DNA of 6,696 bases from CAYUWM01 sp964448395 (GCA_964448395.1 CAYUWM010000069.1:1-6696); one strand, 5' to 3'; positions 1 to 6,472 are shown, counted from the stretch's first letter. The notes: generated by a model from the letters alone, not told the origin. A program made the numbers and translations.

Positions 1-6
1 TATAAT
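1..6 (+). promoter_or_regulatory. -10 box of the tRNA-Ser promoter
   Basis: A perfect TATAAT lies 10 bases before the first base of the tRNA-Ser(CGA) gene. This places transcription start at about base 12-13, just ahead of the mature 5' end. The -35 element would lie left of the window and cannot be seen. The same transcript may also cover the second tRNA, since no convincing separate promoter is visible in the spacer. Confidence 0.65.
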
Positions 7-16
7 GTAGAAACCC

Positions 17-106
17 GGAGAGGTGTCCGAGTGGTTGATGGTGCCGCTCTCGAAAAGCGGTCTCGCCGTAAGGCGAGCGTGGGTTCGAATCCCACCCTCT
101 CCGCCA
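17..106 (+). tRNA. tRNA-Ser, anticodon CGA
   Basis: Full class II cloverleaf. The acceptor stem GGAGAGG (17-23) pairs with CCTCTCC (96-102), followed by discriminator G103 and an encoded CCA (104-106). The anticodon stem is CCGCT (44-48) with AGCGG (56-60) around loop CTCGAAA (49-55), so the anticodon is CGA (51-53), reading codon UCG. The long variable arm, diagnostic of Ser/Leu/Tyr tRNAs, is a 6-bp stem (62-67 with 72-77) with a GTAA loop. The T arm is GTGGG-TTCGAAT-CCCAC (79-95). Discriminator G and the arm layout fit serine. Confidence 0.97.
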
Positions 107-228
107 TAGAATTAGAGTGTTGAGTAGGCCTAAGAAGCCCAAGCCGGCTAATTATTGGCGAGATGAACTACTGGCAGCTATGTCGTCGCCGGTCTCGAGA
201 AGCGTCTGGCGACGGTGTGAACCATCGC
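107..228 (+). other. Spacer between the tRNA genes, with hairpin
   Basis: No gene is supported here. A hairpin is visible: CGTCGCC (184-190) pairs with GGCGACG (208-214), extendable by two inner pairs including a G-T wobble. No T tract follows, so it is not an intrinsic terminator; it may be a processing structure of a two-tRNA precursor. Bases 188-204 match the anticodon arm of the upstream tRNA-Ser(CGA) (43-59) at 15 of 17 positions, so it could be a decayed tRNA fragment. A short perfect palindrome, AGCCGGCT, sits at 142-149. Confidence 0.45.
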
Positions 229-315
229 GGAGAGGTGCTGGAGTGGCCGATCAGGCGCGCCTGGAGAGCGCGTGTCGCCTTCGGGTGACCGTGGGTTCGA
301 ATCCCACCCTCTCCG
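229..315 (+). tRNA. tRNA-Ser, anticodon GGA
   Basis: Full class II cloverleaf. The acceptor stem GGAGAGG (229-235) pairs with CCTCTCC (308-314), then discriminator G315. CCA is not encoded (next bases are CTT), so it must be added after transcription. The anticodon stem CGCGC (256-260) with GCGCG (268-272) closes loop CTGGAGA, giving anticodon GGA (263-265), which reads UCC and UCU. The variable arm is a 6-bp stem (274-279 with 284-289) on a TTCG tetraloop. The T arm (291-307) and acceptor stem are identical to those of the first tRNA-Ser; the D, anticodon and variable arms differ. Confidence 0.97.
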
Positions 316-361
316 CTTACTTGTAGGCGTGTCCATTTATCGCTAATAATGCGGGGAAGCC

Positions 362-405
362 TTCATTTACCTTGACACCTGTGCTATAATGCGTCAAAAT
401 ATAAT
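362..405 (+). promoter_or_regulatory. Promoter region of the radical SAM gene
   Basis: The best reading is an extended -10, TGC-TATAAT, with TG at 382-383 and the hexamer at 385-390. It predicts a start near 397 and a 5' leader of about 43 bases. Its -35 at normal spacing (362-367, TTCATT) is weak. A perfect TTGACA lies at 372-377 but only 7 bases before that -10; with a 17-base spacer it would pair instead with CAAAAT (395-400), a 4/6 match. A second TATAAT occurs at 400-405. TTGAC (372-376) and GTCAA (393-397) form an inverted repeat flanking the -10, a possible operator. Which hexamers are used cannot be settled by eye. Confidence 0.65.
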
Positions 406-439
406 AAGTAACCAAGTTCATATTTGAGGTGAGCAAGCT

Positions 440-1777
440 ATGAAGATTTCACTTATCGAGCCCAAGACCCCGTTTTTCAATTTCTACAGCCCGGTTATCC
501 ATGTACTGCCCCTCATGGGCCCCCTGTACCTCGGTACGATACTCAAGAATGAGGGTCACGATGTGACTATTTATAACGAAAACATGACGGATATCGACCT
601 GAACCGTATCAAGGAATCGGATGTGCTGGGACTGTCTATGATGACCTCTACCGCACCCCGCGGCTATGAGATAGCCCGCAAGTTCAGGGAGCTCAACCCC
701 AATGGGAGGATCCTTATCGGGGGCAGCCATGCCACCTTCCTCCCCGAGGAGGCCGCCGAGTACGCCGACCACGTGGTGACCGGCGAGGCTGAGGGACTGA
801 TCTGTGATTTGGTGAACCACGGCAGCGATGAGAAGATCATCGCCGGCAGCCCGGTGGAGAACCTCGATGACCTGCCCTATCCCGATTTCTCGCTGATGGA
901 CGGGGTGAAGAAGCGCCTCAAGATCACCCCGGTGTCCACTTCCAGGGGCTGCCCCTTCGACTGCACCTTCTGCTCTGTCACCGCGATGTTCGGCAGGAAG
1001 TACCGCTTCCGCTCAACGGAGAGCGTTATGGAGGAAATCTCCCGCTTCAAGCACCGGAAGATGTTCTTCTACGATGATAATTTCGATGCCAATAAGAAGA
1101 GGACCCGGGACCTGCTGGAGAAGATGATCGACCGCAATATAACCCCGGGTTGGATAGCGCAGGTCAGGGCCAGCGTCGCCAGGGATGAAGATATGGTTAA
1201 GCTGATGGCCAGGGCCAACTGCTTCATGCTGTGTATCGGCTTCGAATCGCTCAACGCCGATGTGCTGGAGAAATACAACAAGAAGCAGACCCCGGAGGAT
1301 ATCACGCATTGCATCAAGGTACTGCACAAGCACAAAATCAACGTGCACGGTATGTTTATATCGGACGGGTTCTCCGATGCTTACCACAAGCTGGGCGTAG
1401 ACAGCCTGCAGCTATGCATCCTGGTCCCCATCCTGGGCAGCAAGCTCTATACCGCAATGAAGAGCAGCGGCCGCATTATGGCCGATAAATTCCCCACCGA
1501 CTGGAGGCTGTTCGATGGCGGGCACGTGGTCCACTGGCCCGATAACCTTTCCCCGATGGAGATGCAGCGGCAAACGGTTCAATCGCTGCGCAGCTACTAT
1601 TCGCGGGCCAATATACTCAAGCTGTTCCTGCAGGGCAAATTCGTGAATTCTTTCGTCAGGCGGCAGGGGCATGACGTTGTCAAGAAGTGGGAAGCTCAGA
1701 ATGCTAGTTACTACACAAGACTTAAGAATAGAGGCCGTGCCAATAAATCGCTAGGATTGCAACAGGGACACCCGTAA
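440..1777 (+). CDS. B12-binding-domain radical SAM protein
   Basis: Predicted iron-sulfur enzyme that cleaves S-adenosylmethionine to a radical, in the large cobalamin-type family related to BchE-like and methyltransferase enzymes; its substrate cannot be named. Residues 1 to about 150 form the Rossmann-like B12-binding half: a LIEP strand, the GPLYLGTILKNEGHDV segment (27-42), IGGSHATFLPEEA (93-105) and VVTGEAEG (112-119). No DxHxxG lower-ligand motif is visible, as in several family members. The cluster motif is C171-x3-C175-x2-C178 in RGCPFDCTFC; FYDDNF (210-215) and GFES (267-270) are further core motifs. The ATG at 440 follows GAGGTGA (426-432) at good spacing. The gene is transcribed alone, between its own promoter and a terminator. 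Odd point: the stretch after HGMF (303-306) seems about ten residues short for the family. Probably cytoplasmic, as no signal peptide is seen. Confidence 0.9.
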   Translation: MKISLIEPKTPFFNFYSPVIHVLPLMGPLYLGTILKNEGHDVTIYNENMTDIDLNRIKESDVLGLSMMTSTAPRGYEIARKFRELNPNGRILIGGSHATFLPEEAAEYADHVVTGEAEGLICDLVNHGSDEKIIAGSPVENLDDLPYPDFSLMDGVKKRLKITPVSTSRGCPFDCTFCSVTAMFGRKYRFRSTESVMEEISRFKHRKMFFYDDNFDANKKRTRDLLEKMIDRNITPGWIAQVRASVARDEDMVKLMARANCFMLCIGFESLNADVLEKYNKKQTPEDITHCIKVLHKHKINVHGMFISDGFSDAYHKLGVDSLQLCILVPILGSKLYTAMKSSGRIMADKFPTDWRLFDGGHVVHWPDNLSPMEMQRQTVQSLRSYYSRANILKLFLQGKFVNSFVRRQGHDVVKKWEAQNASYYTRLKNRGRANKSLGLQQGHP

Positions 1778-1800
1778 TCCTCGGATAACGCTGTCCGCTT

Positions 1801-1833
1801 AAAATGCCCCTGTGGGTGACACAGGGGTATTTT
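1801..1833 (+). terminator. Intrinsic terminator, possibly bidirectional
   Basis: CCCCTGTG (1807-1814) pairs perfectly with CACAGGGG (1820-1827) around the 5-base loop GGTGA. The stem continues outward through one G-T wobble into AAAAT/ATTTT, about 14 pairs in all. The T tract on the 3' side ends radical SAM transcription 24 bases after its stop codon. The matching A tract on the 5' side would allow function on the minus strand too, though no minus-strand gene is seen in this window. It ends just before the dprA promoter and insulates the two units. Confidence 0.9.
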
Positions 1834-1859
1834 CTTAATGCCGACCACTGTGCTAGAAT
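1831..1859 (+). promoter_or_regulatory. dprA operon promoter
   Basis: An extended -10, TGC-TAGAAT, has TG at 1851-1852 and the hexamer at 1854-1859. The -35 at 17-base spacing (1831-1836, TTTCTT) is poor, as expected when an extended -10 compensates. Predicted transcription start is near 1866, only about 4 bases before the dprA ATG. The core CTGTGCTAkAAT is shared with the radical SAM promoter. Confidence 0.6.
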
Positions 1860-1869
1860 AGTCGAACCT

Positions 1870-2994
1870 ATGAAAGACCTGAAGTACTGGGTGGGATTCA
1901 CCCTTATACCGGGCATCGGGCGTGCCAGGTTCTCCCGTATCGAGCAGCATTTCGGCGACATGGAAAAAGCGTGGCACGCCGGCGCCGCTGACCTGGAGGC
2001 TTCCGGCCTCGATGACAGGACCGTCAAGTCAATCGTGTCCCACCGTCCCGAGATCTCCCTGGATGCCGAGATGGACAGCCTGAAGCGCTACAATATCACG
2101 GTGTTCACCTGGCATGATGTGGGCTATCCGTACAGGCTCAAAGAGATATACGACCCGCCCCCGGTGCTGTACGTCAGGGGCGGTTTTGCCGATGCAGACG
2201 AGTGGTCGCTGGCGGTGGTGGGCACCCGCCGTCCCACATATTACGGCAGGGAAGTAACCGAGCAGATTGTGAGCGACCTGGCGAGGAATAAAATCACCGT
2301 CATCAGCGGGTTGGCCAGGGGCATCGACGCCGTGGCCCATCAGGCTGCGCTGGATGCCGGGGGTCGCACTATCGCGGTACTCGGCTGCGGGCTGGACAGC
2401 GTCTATCCCAGCGTTCACGTGAAACTGGCCCGTGATATCATGGAGCGGGGGGCGCTGGTAAGCGAGTTCCCACTGGGAACCCAGCCCAAGCGCGAGAACT
2501 TCCCGCTGCGGAACAGGATAATGAGCGGTTTGAGCCTGGGCGTCCTGGTGGTGGAGGCGGATGAGAAGAGCGGCGCCCTCATTACTGCAAACCTTGCGCT
2601 GGAGCAGAACCGTGATGTCTTCGCCATCCCCGGCAGCGTGTTATCTCCGGCCAGTCGAGGGACCAATAAACTGATTCAGGAGGGGGCCAAGCTGGTGCGG
2701 GGGGCAAACGATATCCTGGAGGAGCTGAACCTCACCATGGCGGTGCAGCAGGTTGAAGCGAAGGAGGCTATCCCCGCTACGGATACGGAGTCGGTGATCC
2801 TGGGGATCCTGCAGCAGCTTTCGCCCGAGCCGATCCACATCGACGAGGTGAGGCGCCAGTGCGGCATCCCCATGCCGGCAATCTCCAGCGCGTTGATGAC
2901 GATGGAGCTAAAGGGCATGGTCAAGCAGGTTGGCGGCATGAATTATATCGTTGCTCGGGAGGCACGGGCAGACTATCGGGTTAAGGTAGAGTGA
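1870..2994 (+). CDS. dprA: DNA-processing protein DprA
   Basis: DprA (Smf) binds single-stranded DNA and loads RecA; it is essential for natural transformation where competence exists, but is also widespread in bacteria not known to be competent. The protein is 374 residues. Residues 1-60 form a helix-hairpin-helix-like N-terminal region (LIPGIGRARF, 12-21). The Rossmann core covers about 113-287: VVGTRRP (116-122), SGLARGID (146-153), LGCG (171-174), NFPLRNRIMSG (210-220), VVEADEKSGALITA (227-240) and GTNKLIQEGAKLV (264-276). A winged-helix DprA C-terminal domain spans about 305-362. The reading frame is open from an ATG at 1804, but that codon lies inside the terminator and ahead of the promoter, so I chose the ATG at 1870, which starts the family's usual LKYWVGF N-terminus. 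No Shine-Dalgarno precedes it. It is first in the dprA-topA-xerC-aroQ operon. Confidence 0.95.
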   Translation: MKDLKYWVGFTLIPGIGRARFSRIEQHFGDMEKAWHAGAADLEASGLDDRTVKSIVSHRPEISLDAEMDSLKRYNITVFTWHDVGYPYRLKEIYDPPPVLYVRGGFADADEWSLAVVGTRRPTYYGREVTEQIVSDLARNKITVISGLARGIDAVAHQAALDAGGRTIAVLGCGLDSVYPSVHVKLARDIMERGALVSEFPLGTQPKRENFPLRNRIMSGLSLGVLVVEADEKSGALITANLALEQNRDVFAIPGSVLSPASRGTNKLIQEGAKLVRGANDILEELNLTMAVQQVEAKEAIPATDTESVILGILQQLSPEPIHIDEVRRQCGIPMPAISSALMTMELKGMVKQVGGMNYIVAREARADYRVKVE

Positions 2995-5537
2995 TGGCAA
3001 AAAAGGCAACTGTTAGTAAATCGCCGGCTAAAGCGAAGGCAGCGGGTAAGAAAAGGGCCAGCGCTAAAGGACATAAGCTGGTCATCGTCGAGTCTCCGGC
3101 GAAGGCGAGAACCATAAGCCGGATGCTGGGCAGGAGCTATGAGGTGAAAGCTTCCGTAGGGCACGTCAGGGACCTGCCCGGCAAGTGGTTGGGCGTAGAT
3201 GTAAAGAAAGGATTTATCCCCAAGTACGAGGTCCCGAAGGCGAAAGCGGCGGTGGTTAATGATATAAAGGAGGCAGCCAAGAACGCCTCCGACATCTATC
3301 TGGCCACCGACCCCGACCGTGAGGGCGAGGCGATATCCTGGCATCTGGTTCAGGCGGCCAAGCTGAGCAGCATGTCGTTGAAGCGGGTGGTCTTTCACGA
3401 GATCACCGATGAAGCGGTGGCAGAGGCATTCCGCCACCCCCGGGCGATCGATATGGACCTGGTTGAGGCACAGCAGGCACGCCGTATCCTCGACAGGCTG
3501 GTGGGTTACAAGATAAGCCCCCTGCTTTGCCAGAGTATAAGACGCGGTTTGTCCGCAGGCAGGGTACAGTCGGTAGCGCTGAGGATGATCGCTCTCCGGG
3601 AACGTGATATAGAGGGGTTTGTCCCCAGGGAATACTGGTCGATCGATGCTGATCTGGAGAAGACAGACAAGAGGGCCAGCTTCACCGCGGCACTCGTCGG
3701 TTTAGCGACGGGGAAAAAGAAGATAGATATCGGCAGCGAGGGACAGGCGGCGAAGCTCGTCGCCGAGTTGAAGAAGGCGGGTTACGCCGTCAGCAAGGTG
3801 GAGAAGAAGGAAACGGCGCGGCAACCGGCGCCGCCATTCACTACCAGCACGCTGCAGCAGGAGTCGTGGCGCAAACTGCGCCTCAGCGCCGAGCGCACCA
3901 TGGCCGTTGCCCAGCAGCTCTACGAGGGGTTATCTATCGGCAGTGAGGGTTCGGTGGGCCTGATTACCTACATGCGCACCGATTCGGTGAGGGTGGCCCC
4001 CTCTGCCCTGGAAGAGACCCGAAATTATATCGAGGAGAAATACGGGCCCGAATTCCTGCCCTCCCGGCCTCGAGTTTTCAGCAAGAAGGCGAAGGGGGCA
4101 CAGGAGGCACATGAGGCCATCCGTCCTACAGCGGTAAAGCGCGAACCGCAAGCAATTCAGGGCTACCTCAACAGGGATCAGTTCAGGCTCTATGAGCTCA
4201 TCTGGAAGAGGATGGTCTCCAGCCAGATGTCTCCACTGCAGCTGGATACCACCACGGTGGATATCAAGGCGGAGAACGGCAAATCGTATCTGTTCAGGGC
4301 TGCAAGATCCGCGACGAAATTTGCCGGCTTCACCGTTCTTTACAGCGAGGGGCGGGATGATGCCGAAGAGGATGGCGAGAAGGTGCCTTTACCCCAGCTG
4401 ACTGAAGGCGAGAGGTTGAAACTGCTGGACATCAGGCCGGAGCAGCACTTTACCCAGCCCCCGAAACGCTACACTCAAGCGACTTTAATCAAGGCGCTGG
4501 AGGAAAAGGGCATCGGGCGGCCCTCAACCTATGCCCCTACCATTACCACAATTCGGGAGCGCGGCTACGTGGAGCAGGACAGTGGGCGGTTCTATCCGAC
4601 AGAGCTGGGCTATCTGGTGAACGATATGCTTGATGAGCACTTCCCCAATATCGTGGATTTCGGCTTCACCGCGCAGATGGAAGAGGGCCTGGACCAGATA
4701 GCGCGGGGGGAACAGGAGTGGGTCTCCTTCCTCGACGATTTCTACAGGCCTTTTGAGCAGACGCTGCAGGAAGCAAGGGCACAGATGGTCAAGGTGCCCG
4801 ACGAACCTACGGACGAGGTGTGTCCCAATTGCGGCAAACCGATGGTGATTAAAACCGGGCGCTACGGCAAGTTCATCGCCTGCACCGGCTACCCCCAGTG
4901 CAAGACCACAAAGCCAGTGGAGGAGGGTGAGAAATCGGACGAGCCCACCGGCGAAGTCTGCCCGCAGTGCGGCAAACCGATGGTGATTAAGACCGGGCGC
5001 TACGGCAGGTTCATCGCCTGCACCGGCTACCCCCAGTGCAAGGCCACCAAGCCTGTGGAGGAAGTCAAGGAATCGGACGAGCCNNNNNNNNNNNNNNNNN
5101 NNNNNNNNNNNNNNNNNNNNNNNNNNNNNNNNNNNNNNNNNNNNNNNNNNNNNNNNNNNNNNNNNNNNNNNNNNNNNNNNNNNTGCCCCAAATGCGGCAA
5201 ACCGATGGTGGTTAAAACCGGGCGCTACGGCAAGTTCATCGCCTGCTCCAGCTATCCGAAGTGCAAGACTTCCAGGCCTGTGGCCACAAAGGTCGGCGTC
5301 AACTGTCCTCAGTGCGGCAAGGATCTGGTCGAGTTGAAGAATCGAAAAGGGCGCACCTTTTACGGCTGTTCCGGCTATCCCGAATGCGATTTCACCGCAA
5401 ACGACAGGCCTATCCCGCAACCGTGCCCCGAATGCGGCGGGCTGCTCGTGAGCAAGGGCGATAAACAGGTCAAGTGCACCAAATGCAAGTTCAGCGGCGG
5501 CCTGGATCAGCTGGAGAAGGAGGCAGTGAAGGCATGA
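2994..5537 (+). CDS. topA: DNA topoisomerase I (type IA), interrupted by gap
   Basis: Relaxes negative supercoils by cutting one strand through a 5'-phosphotyrosine. Toprim domain from about residue 28: E33 in IVESPAKA and D106/D108/E110 in the DPDREGE motif, the Mg-binding acids. The catalytic tyrosine is Y326 in GLITYMRTDS, with R328 beside it; HEAIRP (373-378) and GIGRPSTYAP (506-515) complete the core. The C-terminus carries Cys4 zinc ribbons: C610/613/630/636, C656/659/676/682, C731/734/751/757, C771/774/792/798 and C811/814/828/831. A 100-N gap covers residues 698-730, so 847 residues is only nominal; the frame is open on both sides. Residues 1-27 are a Lys/Ala-rich tail absent from the core fold. 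The ATG at 2994 overlaps the dprA TGA by one base, with AAGG 7 bases upstream; a GTG at 2991 is an alternative. Translation is likely coupled to dprA. Confidence 0.97.
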   Translation: MAKKATVSKSPAKAKAAGKKRASAKGHKLVIVESPAKARTISRMLGRSYEVKASVGHVRDLPGKWLGVDVKKGFIPKYEVPKAKAAVVNDIKEAAKNASDIYLATDPDREGEAISWHLVQAAKLSSMSLKRVVFHEITDEAVAEAFRHPRAIDMDLVEAQQARRILDRLVGYKISPLLCQSIRRGLSAGRVQSVALRMIALRERDIEGFVPREYWSIDADLEKTDKRASFTAALVGLATGKKKIDIGSEGQAAKLVAELKKAGYAVSKVEKKETARQPAPPFTTSTLQQESWRKLRLSAERTMAVAQQLYEGLSIGSEGSVGLITYMRTDSVRVAPSALEETRNYIEEKYGPEFLPSRPRVFSKKAKGAQEAHEAIRPTAVKREPQAIQGYLNRDQFRLYELIWKRMVSSQMSPLQLDTTTVDIKAENGKSYLFRAARSATKFAGFTVLYSEGRDDAEEDGEKVPLPQLTEGERLKLLDIRPEQHFTQPPKRYTQATLIKALEEKGIGRPSTYAPTITTIRERGYVEQDSGRFYPTELGYLVNDMLDEHFPNIVDFGFTAQMEEGLDQIARGEQEWVSFLDDFYRPFEQTLQEARAQMVKVPDEPTDEVCPNCGKPMVIKTGRYGKFIACTGYPQCKTTKPVEEGEKSDEPTGEVCPQCGKPMVIKTGRYGRFIACTGYPQCKATKPVEEVKESDEXXXXXXXXXXXXXXXXXXXXXXXXXXXXXXXXXXCPKCGKPMVVKTGRYGKFIACSSYPKCKTSRPVATKVGVNCPQCGKDLVELKNRKGRTFYGCSGYPECDFTANDRPIPQPCPECGGLLVSKGDKQVKCTKCKFSGGLDQLEKEAVKA
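4800..5083 (+). repeat. 138-bp tandem repeat encoding zinc ribbons
   Basis: Two full in-frame units (4800-4937 and 4938-5075, 46 codons each) and the first 8 bases of a third (5076-5083) are visible before the gap. From TGCGGC through the end of the ribbon (4830 and 4968 onward) I count about 4 differences in 86 bases between units 1 and 2. A further near-identical copy resumes after the gap at 5184-5242. Each unit gives CPxCGKPMVIKTGRYG, FIACTGYPQCK and an acidic linker. Identity at the DNA level points to recent duplication or gene conversion. Confidence 0.9.
5084..5183. other. Assembly gap of 100 N inside topA
   Basis: Exactly 100 unknown bases, a customary scaffold placeholder length. 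It falls in the tandem zinc-ribbon repeats, where short reads cannot be placed uniquely. The true length is unknown: continuing the 138-bp period would need 13, 151 or 289 bases, not 100. All of these, including 100, leave the reading frame intact. Confidence 0.95.
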
Positions 5538-6472
5538 TCCCGTTTGTGCAGAGCGAGGACAATGTAGCGAAGCTGCTCAACGGCTACACCCGCTATCTGG
5601 AGGCGGAGCGGCACTCATCGCCGTACACCGTGCGCAACTATACGCGCGATCTGCGCCATTTCATAGAGTACCTCAACAGCGAGCAGGTGAGCACCTTCGA
5701 TGAGGTGGACCGCCACCTGATGCGCCGCTATATCTCTTCCCTGCAGGGAGAGGGTTACGAGAAGAGCAGCATCTCGCGCAAGATGAGCGCGCTTCGCTCC
5801 TTTTACAACTATTTGATGCAGCGGGATCTGATATCGGCGAACCCGTTGATGGCGGTCTCTTCCCCCAAGCTGGATAAAAGGCTCCCGTCTTTCCTGTCCG
5901 GCGAAGAGGTCGTCCGGATGCTGGAGTCGCCCGATACCGCTACGCCCCTCGGGCAGCGGGACAGGGCGATCCTGGAGTTGCTTTACGCCTCCGGGCTGCG
6001 GGTGAGCGAGATAGCCAAGCTTGATCTGGAAAATATGAACCTCGACTCGCTGGAGATTCGGGTGCGGGGCAAACGCTCCAAGGAGCGAGTGACGCTTATC
6101 GGCAAGCCTGCAGCCGCATCGCTGGAACTCTACCTTCGTGAGGGGCGGCGACAGCTTATGGGCGGTTCAAGGACTGAAGCCCTGTTCGTCAACCGGTACG
6201 GGAGAAGGTTGTCGCAGCGCTCGATCCAGAAGGCGATATCGAAGCACGCCCTGGCGGCGGGGCTGGATAAGAGGGTGTTTCCCCATATGGTGCGCCACAG
6301 CTTTGCCACCCATCTCCTCGACGGCGGTGCCGACCTGCGGGTGGTTCAGGAACTGCTGGGCCATGCCAACCTGTCCACCACCCAGATCTATACGCATGTA
6401 ACCCAGAACCAGGCGCGGAAGGTGTACCTGTCGGCCCATCCTAGGGCTAATAAAGAAGAGGGGGTAGGGTGA
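5534..6472 (+). CDS. xerC: Tyrosine recombinase XerC/XerD family
   Basis: Site-specific recombinase of the Xer type, which resolves chromosome dimers at dif through a 3'-phosphotyrosine intermediate. At 312 residues it is close to the usual 300. The N-terminal SAM-like core-binding domain covers about 8-95 (YLEAERHSSPYTVRNY at 21-36, SISRKMSALRSFYNYL at 79-94). The catalytic domain has every expected residue: R156 (ASGLRVSEI), K180 (RGKRSKER), H251 and R254 (HMVRHSFATHLL), H277 (LGHANLSTTQIYTH) and nucleophile Y286. Its lack of extra domains and its place after topA, as for codV in Bacillus, argue for a housekeeping Xer protein rather than a phage integrase. XerC and XerD cannot be told apart by eye. 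The ATG at 5534 overlaps the topA stop by four bases (ATGA), with AAGGAGG at 5517-5523; an in-frame ATG at 5474 would sit deep inside topA. Confidence 0.93.
   Translation: MIPFVQSEDNVAKLLNGYTRYLEAERHSSPYTVRNYTRDLRHFIEYLNSEQVSTFDEVDRHLMRRYISSLQGEGYEKSSISRKMSALRSFYNYLMQRDLISANPLMAVSSPKLDKRLPSFLSGEEVVRMLESPDTATPLGQRDRAILELLYASGLRVSEIAKLDLENMNLDSLEIRVRGKRSKERVTLIGKPAAASLELYLREGRRQLMGGSRTEALFVNRYGRRLSQRSIQKAISKHALAAGLDKRVFPHMVRHSFATHLLDGGADLRVVQELLGHANLSTTQIYTHVTQNQARKVYLSAHPRANKEEGVG

Noticed and set aside
184..214. Terminator between the tRNA genes
   Set aside because: The hairpin has no following T tract and a long loop.
117..326. 69-codon open frame on the plus strand
   Set aside because: It runs through the whole tRNA-Ser(GGA) gene, has no ribosome site and no recognisable protein pattern.
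1804..1869. 22-residue upstream extension of DprA
   Set aside because: The ATG at 1804 lies in the terminator stem and ahead of the predicted start of transcription; the extension has no family match.
4800..5260. CRISPR-like or mobile repeat array
   Set aside because: The repeats are contiguous, in frame, 138 bp long and encode zinc ribbons; there are no unique spacers.
4524..5420. 298-codon open frame on the minus strand
   Set aside because: It is the mirror of topA; its repeats are just the reverse complement of the zinc-ribbon repeats, and TopA motifs are unmistakable on the plus strand.
5474..5533. 20-residue upstream extension of XerC
   Set aside because: It overlaps the last zinc ribbon of topA in another frame; the ATG at 5534 has a good Shine-Dalgarno and a typical stop-start overlap.
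5534..6472. Phage or integron integrase at a tRNA site
   Set aside because: The tRNAs are more than 5 kb away, no direct repeat of a tRNA end was seen, and operon position fits housekeeping Xer.
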